Shown here in pieces: positions 1 through 6,563 of a stretch of 7,692 nucleotides of DNA. Location of the stretch: positions 1 to 7,692 of the forward strand of contig CAZJFS010000198.1 of the NCBI GenBank assembly GCA_964545075.1, in the 5' to 3' direction. Source of the stretch: DAOPXV01 sp035352535. GTDB taxonomy: Bacteria > Muiribacteriota > UBA9980. The translations under genes and the position numbers were made by a program. Each line of letters begins with the position of its first letter. Position 1 is the first letter of the stretch. A model generated the notes under the pieces. That model searched no databases, was not told the DNA's origin, and was given only the letters and a program-made list of their open reading frames with translations.

Positions 1-287
1 AATTAAACGGCGTTTACGAAGCGCGCAGAAATTACTTCGATAAAAAGATCAAGGCGCTTCCCGGAGCGTCATGGGTATTCCCGCAGGGAACGTTCTATGG
101 CATGCTCGCGACCTCAGGTTTCGCGAAAACGTCGGTCGAAGCTTCGGCGAAACTGTTGGATGAATTTCAGCTCGCGACCGTCCCCGGCAGTGCGTTCGGC
201 GATTCCGCCGAAGGATATGTCCGCGTATGCCTGACGATCGAAAATCCCGTGATAGATGAAGTTTTCGATCTCCTGAAAAAACTGTGA
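1..287 (+). CDS. Aspartate-type aminotransferase (PLP fold type I), C-terminal part only
   Basis: This is the last 94 or so residues of a gene that begins before the window; the reading frame runs from base 3 to a TGA at 285-287. Visible signatures are PQGTFYGML, the small-domain stretch ASAKLLDEFQLATVPGSAFG, and EGYVRVCL. In class I/II aminotransferases such as aspartate aminotransferase these positions form the C-terminal small domain, and the arginine of the YVR motif binds the substrate alpha-carboxylate. The enzyme would move an amino group between an amino acid and a 2-oxo acid in the cytoplasm using pyridoxal phosphate. The lysine that carries PLP lies upstream, outside the window. Substrate (aspartate, alanine, aromatic or a LL-diaminopimelate-type acceptor) cannot be told from this fragment. 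The in-frame ATG at 102 is an internal methionine, not a start, because homologous sequence continues upstream of it. Confidence 0.88.
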   Translation, partial: LNGVYEARRNYFDKKIKALPGASWVFPQGTFYGMLATSGFAKTSVEASAKLLDEFQLATVPGSAFGDSAEGYVRVCLTIENPVIDEVFDLLKKL

Positions 288-292
288 CGAAA

Positions 293-354
293 ACGCCACT
301 GAAAGGTCCGCCGGAATTTCATTTTTGAAATTTATGCCCGGCGTCATTTGGCGT
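293..354. repeat. Long imperfect inverted repeat after the aminotransferase
   Basis: Several nested arms pair here: ACGCCA 293-298 with TGGCGT 349-354, TGA 300-302 with TCA 344-346, CGCCGG 309-314 with CCGGCG 338-343, and AATTTC 315-320 with GAAATT 327-332 around the loop ATTTTT. Unpaired bulges lie at 303-308 and 333-337. The stem starts 5 nt after the aminotransferase stop. On + it is followed by AAAAAC rather than a T run, so it is not a textbook intrinsic terminator on that strand; on - it is followed by TTTTCG. It may stabilise or end the upstream mRNA. Function is inferred. Confidence 0.5.
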
Positions 355-389
355 AAAAACATCTTTATTAAAATGTTCGTGATAATACG

Positions 390-436
390 GCCTCTTCCGG
401 CTTGGGAAGAGGCTTGCGCCTTAAGGCGTTTCCGCC
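390..436. repeat. Cluster of GC-rich hairpins ahead of the glycosidase gene
   Basis: A perfect 9-bp inverted repeat, GCCTCTTCC 390-398 and GGAAGAGGC 405-413, encloses the loop GGCTTG. It is followed at once by the palindrome CGCCTTAAGGCG (417-428), whose right arm GGCG (425-428) can instead pair with CGCC at 433-436. The two pairings are mutually exclusive, as in a switch, but no known riboswitch consensus is recognisable to me. The block lies about 50-90 nt before the likely GTG start at 484, so it would sit in the leader if transcription starts upstream of it. A REP-like element is an alternative. Confidence 0.5.
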
Positions 437-471
437 TCCGGTGGTGACGTCGCGGCTGCGCGGGATTGAAA

Positions 472-477
472 GAAGGA
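472..477 (+). promoter_or_regulatory. Shine-Dalgarno site GAAGGA selecting GTG 484
   Basis: GAAGGA ends 6 nt before GTG 484, an ideal distance. The upstream in-frame TTG at 466 has no such site before it, and this SD lies inside the codons that would follow that TTG. The site therefore favours GTG 484 as the start of the glycosidase gene. Confidence 0.7.
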
Positions 478-483
478 TTTGAA

Positions 484-1389
484 GTGATTGACCGTGTTTT
501 TAAAAACGCCTTGACGCTTACCGCCGCTTTTTTTATAATGGCGCTATATGCCGCTGGAACGGCTTCGGCCTCTGAAAAATTAAGCGGAGCTGCCGATATC
601 AGAGATGCACTGAAAAAAAACGGCTTCGAAATAAAATACGAAGTGAGCGTAAATTCAAAAAACGTCCATGCGCTTGATTTTTTCAGCGCCGTTAATGTTT
701 TGGAAAAAAATGTCATACACGTGGCGGCGATTGATCGGGAGCGCAATCCGGCGGTCATGCCTGAAATATCTTTTGGAAGCCAGATAAGAAAACTTTCGGA
801 AACCTCCGGCGATGACGTCTTGATAGCCGTTAACGGCGGCTATTATGCGCTTGTGAATGATAAGGTCTACTCCGTCGGATGCGTCATGAAAAATTTTAAA
901 CGCTATCCGTACTTTATAGAACACCCGCTTTATCCATACGTCCTCATTTTTGACGATGGCGGCTTCGATATAATCAAAGGCTCCGATTTTAAAAAAGTTT
1001 CGGGCTCGAAAAAAAAGATAAGGTCGTATCTGCAATCGAAACCCATGCTCGTCTATGATAATAAAACGCCGGTCTCGCTCGCTAAGAGCCGCGAGGCCGC
1101 GGAATCCAGAAACCCGCGCACGGCGATAGCCATTCTCAGGGACGGACGGACGATGTGCGTCGCGGTCGAAGGGCGGCGCGAGGATGCCGTTGGAATGACC
1201 CAGATAGCGCTATCCGAGCTTTTGATAAAGTTAGGCGCCGTACGCGCGATAAACATGGACGGGGGCGGCTCCTCCACGATCATATTAAACGGCGTTCTCA
1301 TGAACCGCACGGCTGGCGGCCTGTCGCCGTTCACGCCGCCGGGCGAGCAGAGACCCATACATTCGTCGGTGCTTTTCAAGATCAAATAA
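484..1389 (+). CDS. Exported phosphodiester glycosidase domain protein (NAGPA/DUF2233 family)
   Basis: A protein of 301 residues from GTG 484 (307 if TTG 466 is used). Residues about 5-24 form a hydrophobic signal-peptide core after a short start with basic residues, with a likely cut after TASA near residue 29, so the protein should be exported. The rest is the NAGPA fold. It shows LIAVNGGYYAL (about 113-123), the RNPRTAIAI stretch with its conserved arginines (about 209-217), and the glycine-rich NMDGGGSSTI motif (about 257-266). The family takes its name from the mammalian enzyme that removes GlcNAc from phosphodiester-linked GlcNAc-phosphomannose. Bacterial members are thought to act on cell-wall or surface sugar phosphodiesters, but the substrate of this one is unknown. 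It has no close partner: a structured 196-nt spacer precedes it and a terminator follows 2 nt after the stop. A signal peptidase I substrate is more likely than a lipoprotein, since no lipobox cysteine is seen. Confidence 0.88.
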   Translation: MIDRVFKNALTLTAAFFIMALYAAGTASASEKLSGAADIRDALKKNGFEIKYEVSVNSKNVHALDFFSAVNVLEKNVIHVAAIDRERNPAVMPEISFGSQIRKLSETSGDDVLIAVNGGYYALVNDKVYSVGCVMKNFKRYPYFIEHPLYPYVLIFDDGGFDIIKGSDFKKVSGSKKKIRSYLQSKPMLVYDNKTPVSLAKSREAAESRNPRTAIAILRDGRTMCVAVEGRREDAVGMTQIALSELLIKLGAVRAINMDGGGSSTIILNGVLMNRTAGGLSPFTPPGEQRPIHSSVLFKIK

Positions 1390-1391
1390 AT

Positions 1392-1449
1392 AATAAAATA
1401 AAAGGGGCCGTCTAAAAAGATAAATTTTGGACGCCCCTTTTATTTTATT
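1392..1449. terminator. Bidirectional intrinsic terminator between convergent genes
   Basis: Sixteen bases at 1392-1407, ending in GGGG, are perfectly complementary to 1434-1449, which start with CCCC. Inside, CGTC 1409-1412 pairs with GACG 1430-1433, leaving C1408 as a bulge. The GC core is flanked by A-rich DNA on the left and T-rich DNA on the right. Each strand therefore gives a hairpin followed by a U-rich run. It can end the glycosidase transcript on + and the 86-residue gene transcript on -. Confidence 0.9.
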
Positions 1450-1469
1450 CAAGTTTTATATTTTTCGGA

Positions 1470-1730
1470 TTACTGATTTTTTCTTTCGATAACCTTGACT
1501 ATATAGTTCTGCATGAGCATGATGGCGAATAAAAGAACGAATATAGCCGTTAAGAAAGCCTTCGTTATGAGGTCGCTCATTGTCAAAGCCTGCTGCTGGG
1601 TTTCGATCATCGGGACTCCGTACCACATTATGAAGAATATGGAACCGAAGAATATGGCGATCGAAAGCATGGCCATTGTAAATGACGCCAATTTAAAAAA
1701 ACTGTTGGAAAGTTGATTTGGTTGTTCCAT
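1470..1730 (-). CDS. Small two-helix membrane protein, unknown function
   Basis: An 86-residue protein that I do not recognise. It has two clear membrane segments, roughly residues 12-38 and 57-78. They are joined by a short polar stretch that includes MIETQQQALTMSD. The tail, VIERKNQ, is charged and basic enough that the C-terminus is probably cytoplasmic by the positive-inside rule. That would place the N-terminus on the same side and the loop outside. The start is well supported: GGAGG lies 9 nt upstream and a perfect-consensus sigma-70 promoter lies just beyond. The gene follows the C11 peptidase on the same strand with a 79-nt gap, but its own promoter makes it independently expressed. 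It ends just before the shared terminator. It has no Cys pair, Walker or other catalytic motif, so a structural, sensory or accessory membrane role is possible but unproven. Confidence 0.75.
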   Translation of the reverse strand: MEQPNQLSNSFFKLASFTMAMLSIAIFFGSIFFIMWYGVPMIETQQQALTMSDLITKAFLTAIFVLLFAIMLMQNYIVKVIERKNQ

Positions 1731-1763
1731 TTAACTTTACCTCCATTTTATTACTTGAAATCG

Positions 1764-1792
1764 ATTATACACGAATGGTTTTTGCGTGTCAA
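1764..1792 (-). promoter_or_regulatory. Perfect-consensus sigma-70 promoter for the 86-residue membrane protein
   Basis: On the minus strand TTGACA (1787-1792) and TATAAT (1764-1769) are separated by exactly 17 bp (1770-1786). Both hexamers are exact consensus. Transcription should begin near 1757, about 25 nt before the ATG at 1730. This predicts strong, unassisted expression unless a repressor covers the site. Confidence 0.9.
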
Positions 1793-1809
1793 TATTTTTT
1801 TGAGACCGG

Positions 1810-3261
1810 TTACTTTGTATCGGCCATAACGCCTTTTTTTAGTTCGTCTATCACTTTATTTTTTGTGGCCGTATCTATATTCGAAGAGTTGCGGACGGCT
1901 TTGAGCACCGAATGAACGGCCGTGCGGTTCCCCATTTTGTGCTGCGCTACGGTTTCCTCTACGACCCTTTTTTTCAGGAACTCGACCTTGGCCGATTCAT
2001 TTTCGCCGCCGAGGTTAACTTCCGCGGAAGGGTTCCGGCGTATCTGCGAGAACGCGCCGTCCAGGTCCGAAACTATGCCGAGGATATTGGTGTTGACGTC
2101 NNNNNNNNNNNNNNNNNNNNNNNNNNNNNNNNNNNNNNNNNNNNNNNNNNNNNNNNNNNNNNNNNNNNNNNNNNNNNNNNNNNNNNNNNNNNNNNNNNNN
2201 GCCTGGTTGAGTATTTCGGTAAACTTCGGGTCGTTTACGAAGCTGACTTTTTTACTGATTATGCAGTCCATTATGTTCCAGATATCCGAATATTTACTGA
2301 CTTCGCCTATGTTGGAAACGCTCTGGAACGATTTTTTCTCCTTGACCGCGAGAAGCTTCTGCGCCAGATCTGAAAACGCCACGGCGTAAGGTTCGATGTT
2401 GGCTGTGTCTATGCCTACGAGTATGTTGTCGCCGGAATTAGCGGAGGTAAATGTTTTCGCTATGACCTTCGAAAGGTCCTGGGCCGATATTTTAGGGTTT
2501 CTCGTCATTTCCTGGGCTATGGCTCTATAGTCGAGGCCGTTTCCGGGTATCGTACTTTCCGAGCCCATGACGACCGACACTGCGTCGCGCAGCTCATAAG
2601 CGGCTTCTATCATTCCGAAGAGGCAGGCGTCGGCTACGAAAACCTCGAGTTTTTTTCCGCCGTTGAAATTTTTCATGGCCATGCCTATCGATTTTTTGAT
2701 CTCCTTGAGGGTAAGGCAGTCCGCGCCGTCGTCATAGGCGATGCAGCGGTAAACGTCCACGCCGGCTCCGGAAAGGTCGAGAGGCGACCTGGCGTACGCG
2801 GAGTTTATCTGTATCTGCGAATCGTCCTGGGCCGATGAATTAAGCGAGCCGGCGCCGTAGAATGATTCCCAGCCTGAGCCGTGACTGTTTACGATGAGGG
2901 AATATCTTTCGGCGGGATAGTTCGTCATTGAAAATTTCATGAAATCGTAAAATGTCTGGGGATCGCCCATATTGGTTTCGCCCGCGAGTTCCTTTATTTT
3001 TTTTGCGCCGGTTTTATCGATGTAATAATAGGTCGTAGGCTTGTTGCTGGCGTAGTCGAACATCAGCACTATATTTAAGTTTTCGCCGGAACCGATCTTC
3101 GCTATGGAGTTTATATTTCCGATAAGGTTGTCTTCGATCTTTTCGTCCGGGACGAAATAGAGCATCAGCGTCCATTCTTTTTTTACGGGGGCGTTTCCCT
3201 GAGCGAAAACGGCGGGGACCATCAGAAGTACGATCAGGATGGCGATAATGATTTTTTTCAT
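1810..3261 (-). CDS. Exported clostripain-family (C11) cysteine peptidase, interrupted by an N gap
   Basis: MKKIIIAILIVLLMVPAVFA is a signal peptide with a cut expected after VFA (residue 20), so the protein is exported. The mature part begins KKEWTLMLYFVPDE, as in C11 (clostripain) peptidases. The catalytic pair is visible: histidine 127 in NSHGSGW and cysteine 213 in VADACLFGMIEAAYEL. The stretch GSESTIPGNGLDY (233-245) fits the substrate-pocket region of the family. C11 enzymes cut after basic residues, often with calcium and self-processing. About 34 codons (354-387) are N. After the gap come 96 residues, beginning DVNTNILGIV, with similar codon use. The two sides share a frame only if the gap is really 100 nt, or differs from that by a multiple of three. 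Length 483 is therefore provisional. GGAGG lies 10 nt before the ATG, and a good promoter lies upstream. No terminator is evident after the stop. Confidence 0.85.
   Translation of the reverse strand: MKKIIIAILIVLLMVPAVFAQGNAPVKKEWTLMLYFVPDEKIEDNLIGNINSIAKIGSGENLNIVLMFDYASNKPTTYYYIDKTGAKKIKELAGETNMGDPQTFYDFMKFSMTNYPAERYSLIVNSHGSGWESFYGAGSLNSSAQDDSQIQINSAYARSPLDLSGAGVDVYRCIAYDDGADCLTLKEIKKSIGMAMKNFNGGKKLEVFVADACLFGMIEAAYELRDAVSVVMGSESTIPGNGLDYRAIAQEMTRNPKISAQDLSKVIAKTFTSANSGDNILVGIDTANIEPYAVAFSDLAQKLLAVKEKKSFQSVSNIGEVSKYSDIWNIMDCIISKKVSFVNDPKFTEILNQXXXXXXXXXXXXXXXXXXXXXXXXXXXXXXXXXXDVNTNILGIVSDLDGAFSQIRRNPSAEVNLGGENESAKVEFLKKRVVEETVAQHKMGNRTAVHSVLKAVRNSSNIDTATKNKVIDELKKGVMADTK
2101..2200. other. 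Assembly gap of 100 N
   Basis: Exactly 100 undetermined bases lie within the C11 peptidase gene. A round 100 is a common placeholder for a gap of unknown size, so the missing length and the continuity of the gene across it cannot be trusted. Confidence 0.97.
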
Positions 3262-3296
3262 ATGCGTGAAACCTCCAATTTAAATTGTATTGATCT

Positions 3297-3326
3297 ATTT
3301 TAACACTAAGCGATGATTCGTGTCAA
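3297..3326 (-). promoter_or_regulatory. Sigma-70 promoter for the C11 peptidase
   Basis: On the minus strand TTGACA (3321-3326) and TAAAAT (3297-3302) are 18 bp apart. The predicted start of transcription is near 3290, giving a leader of about 30 nt that contains the GGAGG site before the ATG at 3261. Confidence 0.8.
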
Positions 3327-3353
3327 GGCGCGCGGTCGCCGGAAAGAAAAACA

Positions 3354-3382
3354 TTGAGAAACAGGCTGAAAAATGTTATAAT
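3354..3382 (+). promoter_or_regulatory. Sigma-70 promoter for the pseudouridine synthase-cyclase pair
   Basis: TTGAGA (3354-3359) and a perfect TATAAT (3377-3382) are separated by 17 bp. Transcription should start near 3389, about 50 nt before the ATG at 3440. It is divergent from the peptidase promoter, with 27 bp between the two -35 boxes. Confidence 0.85.
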
Positions 3383-3423
3383 TTATCATCCGCGGATTAA
3401 ATGGATGCGACAATAAAACAATT

Positions 3424-3430
3424 AGAGGTG
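3424..3430 (+). promoter_or_regulatory. Shine-Dalgarno site AGAGGTG selecting ATG 3440
   Basis: AGAGGTG ends 9 nt before ATG 3440. The in-frame ATG at 3401 is only about 12 nt from the predicted transcription start, has no SD, and would add 13 residues ahead of the family's usual IRLDKYL beginning. Confidence 0.65.
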
Positions 3431-3439
3431 CTTCAAAAG

Positions 3440-4144
3440 ATGATAAGGCTGGATAAATATCTTACGATGTGCGGAGTGGAAAGCCGCAGTGTGGCTAAAA
3501 AGTGCATACGTCGCGGGTACGTGACCGTCAACGATATCGAGATCAGGGACGATGACGTTAAAATAGACGAGAACCACGATAGAGTGATCTTCGACGGCGA
3601 ACCGCTGACCTTCAAGAAGAACATATATATCGTCATGAACAAACCAAAGGACTGCATCTGCACGACCGAAGAAGAAGAGGGCCGCGGCCGAATCGTGTCC
3701 GACTACCTTGACGACTTCCTTAGAAGCCGCGAGCTTTTCACGATCGGAAGGCTCGACAAGGATACGGAAGGATTGCTGCTTTTAACCGACGACGGCGATT
3801 TCTGCCATAAGGTGATCTCGCCTAAAAAGCACGTTCCCAAGAAATATTACGCCGAGATCGTCGGCCAGATAAGCGACAAGGAGATCGCCGTTCTTTCTAA
3901 AGGCGTTAAAATAGGCGATTATACGACTCTTCCAGCCGTCATAAAACGCGTCGGCGAGCAGGCCCTCGAGATAACCATAAACGAAGGGAAATACCACCAG
4001 ATAAAACTCATGCTCGAATCCATCGGCAACAGGGTCACGTTCCTTAAAAGAATAAGCATCGGAAATTTCATCCTGCCGGAGCTCGAACCCGGCGAATACC
4101 GTGAAATGACCGTCGAAGAATTGAACATGGTGCTCGGTAAATAA
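3440..4144 (+). CDS. rsuA: Ribosomal RNA pseudouridine synthase, RsuA/RluB family
   Basis: A 234-residue cytoplasmic enzyme that turns a specific uridine of rRNA into pseudouridine. Residues 1-55 or so form an S4 RNA-binding domain, beginning MIRLDKYLTMCGVESR and continuing with CIRRGYVTVND. The catalytic domain begins at IYIVMNKPKDC. The family motif GRLDKDTEGLLLLT (about 103-116) holds the catalytic aspartate, near residue 106; E. coli RsuA uses Asp102. Later motifs are KKYYAEIVG, then INEGKYHQIKLMLESIGN, then KRISIGNF. Length matches RsuA (about 230 residues) and lacks the long tails of RluB or RluF, so 16S rRNA position 516 is the likely target, though RluB/RluE-like 23S specificity cannot be excluded. 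An upstream in-frame ATG at 3401 would give 247 residues, but the SD favours 3440. The adenylate cyclase gene follows after 4 nt, so the two are probably co-transcribed from the 3354-3382 promoter. Confidence 0.9.
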   Translation: MIRLDKYLTMCGVESRSVAKKCIRRGYVTVNDIEIRDDDVKIDENHDRVIFDGEPLTFKKNIYIVMNKPKDCICTTEEEEGRGRIVSDYLDDFLRSRELFTIGRLDKDTEGLLLLTDDGDFCHKVISPKKHVPKKYYAEIVGQISDKEIAVLSKGVKIGDYTTLPAVIKRVGEQALEITINEGKYHQIKLMLESIGNRVTFLKRISIGNFILPELEPGEYREMTVEELNMVLGK

Positions 4145-4148
4145 CAAG

Positions 4149-5723
4149 ATGCAAGACGGACGAAAAAAGGTCTATTTCTTCACTAATGTCCTGGCCGCCA
4201 TAGTTTTCGCTTATGTTTCGGCTGAATTTTTCGGCGCGCTCATGTACATTTTCCTTAAAAGTTTCGACAATTCAGCGGTTATGGAGAATTCCCACGCCTT
4301 TTCTTTTTCCAGTTATTTTTATTATTTCAAGAATGTCGCCTTTTTCGGCGCGCTTTTGGTCTTATGCGCCTGGCTGAAACCGGTCCATGATTTTTTGAAC
4401 AACGGACGCGACGATATGCGCGATATCGCTTCCGACAGATTCAACGGGATATATAAGAGTTTGCTGATATTCTATCTGTTTCTTTTCGGGGTTAATAACA
4501 TACTGCATTTCGCGTTTTTCGGCAACAGGATATTCGCGCTTCAGTCTTTTTTCATGAACTATTCGGTTATTCCTTCGTTTTCAGTCAAAACATTCGTGTT
4601 CCTTTATTTTTTGCCGCTTCTATTTTACGCCTATTACTCGATGTACTTTACGATACTCTACCTCGAGCCGTTTCTCGTGCTCAGCAACGCACACCGCTTC
4701 TACGGCGAGGAGACGATCTATATGCCGAAAAAAAGGTTCGTGTTCGGCATCAGGGCGCGGCTTTTTTTCGCCATGATAAATCTGGCCATGATCCCCATGT
4801 GCTTCATCGCTTTCATGTCCGCCAGCCCGGCCATAGAGGCCGAAATGGTCAGAAAATATTCCCTGGCCGTGATAGCGGTTTCGATAATCTATATGTTCGG
4901 ATACATAAACCTTATATATAGAAGCATCCAGAGGCCAATTGAAGGCCTGATCGATAAGATGGAAAAACTTTCCGCCGGCGATTTTAACGTCAAATCAAAG
5001 GTTCTCTCGGATGATGAGATAGGAAAGCTCAAATATAATTTCAACCAGATGGTTGACGGCCTCGCCGAACGCGACAGGCTCAAGGAAACTTTCGGAAAAT
5101 ACGTTTCGATAGAGATCGCGAAACATTTGATGAAAACCAAAAAGATAAATCTCGGTGGGCAGGACATCCAGGCCACGGTGCTTTTTTCGGATATCAGAAA
5201 TTTCACCGCCATGAGCGAAAAAATGACGCCCGAAGAGGTCGTTAATTTTTTAAACGAATATTTTTCTTTCGTTACGGAGCCCGTTTCTAAAAATCACGGC
5301 GTCATCAATAAATTCATCGGCGACGCCGTTATGGCTATATACACACCTCATCTGGGATCGGAGCGGCACGTCGAGGACTCCATTAGAAGCGCGCTCGGCA
5401 TGCGGGAAAAACTGATCGAGTTTAACGCCCAGAAAAAAGTTCCGAAGGACGTCGCTTTCGGCATAGGCATCCATACAGGGGTTCTCGTCGCCGGAAACAT
5501 AGGGACGAAGGAACGCCTCGAATATACCGTCGTCGGCGATACCGTCAACGTCGCCTCGCGCATAGAATCGGAAACCAAGACGTTTAAAAACGACATATTG
5601 ATAAGTGAAGACGCCTACGAAGCGCTAGACGCGACATTCAAAAACTCGATTAAATTTGAAAAATGCCGGCCCGTAAGCGTCAGGGGTAAGGAAAAACCGC
5701 TGATGCTGTATAAATTGCTTTAG
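4149..5723 (+). CDS. Membrane class III adenylate cyclase with HAMP domain
   Basis: A 524-residue inner-membrane enzyme that makes cAMP from ATP. The N-terminal half has six likely membrane segments, near residues 8-36, 58-76, 103-124, 148-172, 205-226 and 237-257. A HAMP linker follows (about 258-312, including RSIQRPIEGLIDKMEKLSAG). The class III cyclase domain covers about 340-524. All key residues are present: metal-binding D348 (FSDIRNFT) and D392 (NKFIGDAV), the adenine-selecting pair K388 and D464 (VVGDTVN), and transition-state N467 and R471. The K/D pair points to ATP rather than GTP. The layout of six helices, HAMP and cyclase resembles the mycobacterial Rv3645 type; no separate extracytoplasmic sensor domain is seen, so the helices probably sense something in or near the membrane. 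It starts 4 nt after the pseudouridine synthase stop with only a poor SD, so translational coupling is likely. No cAMP receptor or phosphodiesterase gene is in the window. Confidence 0.93.
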   Translation: MQDGRKKVYFFTNVLAAIVFAYVSAEFFGALMYIFLKSFDNSAVMENSHAFSFSSYFYYFKNVAFFGALLVLCAWLKPVHDFLNNGRDDMRDIASDRFNGIYKSLLIFYLFLFGVNNILHFAFFGNRIFALQSFFMNYSVIPSFSVKTFVFLYFLPLLFYAYYSMYFTILYLEPFLVLSNAHRFYGEETIYMPKKRFVFGIRARLFFAMINLAMIPMCFIAFMSASPAIEAEMVRKYSLAVIAVSIIYMFGYINLIYRSIQRPIEGLIDKMEKLSAGDFNVKSKVLSDDEIGKLKYNFNQMVDGLAERDRLKETFGKYVSIEIAKHLMKTKKINLGGQDIQATVLFSDIRNFTAMSEKMTPEEVVNFLNEYFSFVTEPVSKNHGVINKFIGDAVMAIYTPHLGSERHVEDSIRSALGMREKLIEFNAQKKVPKDVAFGIGIHTGVLVAGNIGTKERLEYTVVGDTVNVASRIESETKTFKNDILISEDAYEALDATFKNSIKFEKCRPVSVRGKEKPLMLYKLL

Positions 5724-5727
5724 TCTT

Positions 5728-5763
5728 AGTTTTTTGATAAGGAATTTGTGCTAATAAAAAACT
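5728..5763. repeat. AT-only inverted repeat after the cyclase gene
   Basis: AGTTTTTT (5728-5735) and AAAAAACT (5756-5763) are perfectly complementary around a 20-nt loop. The stem has only two GC pairs and is not followed by a T run, so it is a weak candidate for a transcription end. The rest of the 81-nt spacer up to mtnP contains only the GGAGGT site; I see no convincing promoter in it. Confidence 0.3.
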
Positions 5764-5804
5764 CGATAGGTTTTAAATAATAAAAAAATCCGGAGGTATT
5801 AAAA

Positions 5805-6554
5805 ATGATAAAAGTAGGTATTATCGGCGGAAGCGGCCTGGACAATCCCGACATACTCGAGGGCGCGAAGGATCTTAAAGTCCGGAGTAAATACGGCGCG
5901 CCTTCGGCCGATCTCAGGTGCGGTAAAATAAAAGGCGTCGACGTTCTTATTATGGCCAGGCACGGGCGCGAGCACACGATACCTCCGACCCAGGTCAATT
6001 ACAGGGCTAATATCGACGCGCTCAGGCAGGCCGGCTGCACTCATATTATCGCTACCACCGCCGTAGGTTCGCTGCGCGATGAGATCGGCCGGGGACACCT
6101 TGTGATACTCGATCAATTCATAGATTTCACGAAACACAGAATTTGCACGTTCTGCGAAAGCTTCGAACCGCACAAGCCGGTTCATCAGCCCATGGGTGAA
6201 CCGTTTTCAAAAGAATTGCGGAGGATGCTGATAGATTCCTGCAACGAACTCGGGCTTGAAAACCACGAAAAAGGCACCGTAGTTACCATAGAAGGCCCGC
6301 GCTTCTCGACGAAAGCCGAGTCTAAGATGTTCCGCGTTCTTGGCGCCGACGTGGTAAATATGTCGATAGCGCCCGAATGCGCGCTCGCCAACGAAGCCGG
6401 GATACCTTATGCCGCCGTCGCCATGAGCACCGACTATGACTGCTGGAAGGAAAACGAGGAACCGGTTACCTGGGAAGCCGTTCTCGAAGTGTTCAACCGG
6501 AACGTAAAAAAAGTCACGGACCTTCTGATGGCGGTCATACCGAAAATAAAATAA
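5805..6554 (+). CDS. mtnP: S-methyl-5'-thioadenosine phosphorylase
   Basis: A 249-residue cytoplasmic enzyme. It splits methylthioadenosine, the by-product of spermidine synthesis, with phosphate into adenine and methylthioribose 1-phosphate, feeding purine and methionine salvage. Phosphate-binding motifs are present: GIIGGSGL (5-12) and ARHGREHTIPPTQVNYRANI (51-70). Next come TTAVGSL (84-90), EGPRFSTKAES (163-173) and VNMSIAPECALANEAG (184-199). The diagnostic STDYDCW (208-214) carries aspartates D210 and D212, which in MTA phosphorylases hold the adenine base; purine nucleoside phosphorylases for guanosine or inosine have Asn at the equivalent site. That favours the MTA role, with broader 6-amino-purine use possible. 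It is shorter than human MTAP (283 residues), with a trimmed C-terminus. GGAGGT ends 7 nt before the ATG. It follows the cyclase at 81 nt, so it may be read from the same transcript. No clear terminator follows. Confidence 0.93.
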   Translation: MIKVGIIGGSGLDNPDILEGAKDLKVRSKYGAPSADLRCGKIKGVDVLIMARHGREHTIPPTQVNYRANIDALRQAGCTHIIATTAVGSLRDEIGRGHLVILDQFIDFTKHRICTFCESFEPHKPVHQPMGEPFSKELRRMLIDSCNELGLENHEKGTVVTIEGPRFSTKAESKMFRVLGADVVNMSIAPECALANEAGIPYAAVAMSTDYDCWKENEEPVTWEAVLEVFNRNVKKVTDLLMAVIPKIK

Positions 6555-6563
6555 TTCGCGAAA

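Noticed and set aside
293..436. Known riboswitch (SAM, cobalamin, glycine, c-di-GMP types)
   Set aside because: I compared it by eye with the conserved cores that I remember. Short fragments such as GCCACTG occur, but no complete core is present.
114..758. Long open frame on the minus strand (214 codons)
   Set aside because: It lies antisense to the aminotransferase end, the structured spacer and the glycosidase signal peptide. Its product resembles no family and both real genes beneath it are well supported.
1912..2389. Two plus-strand frames running through the N gap
   Set aside because: They stay open only because N codons cannot be read as stops. They are antisense to the C11 peptidase and have no family motifs.
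5250..5596. Minus-strand frames inside the cyclase domain
   Set aside because: They are antisense to a fully conserved catalytic domain and have no SD or recognisable product.
5728..5763. Intrinsic terminator for the cyclase gene
   Set aside because: The stem is almost entirely A-T, the loop is 20 nt and no T run follows, so termination is not supported; it is listed only as a weak repeat.
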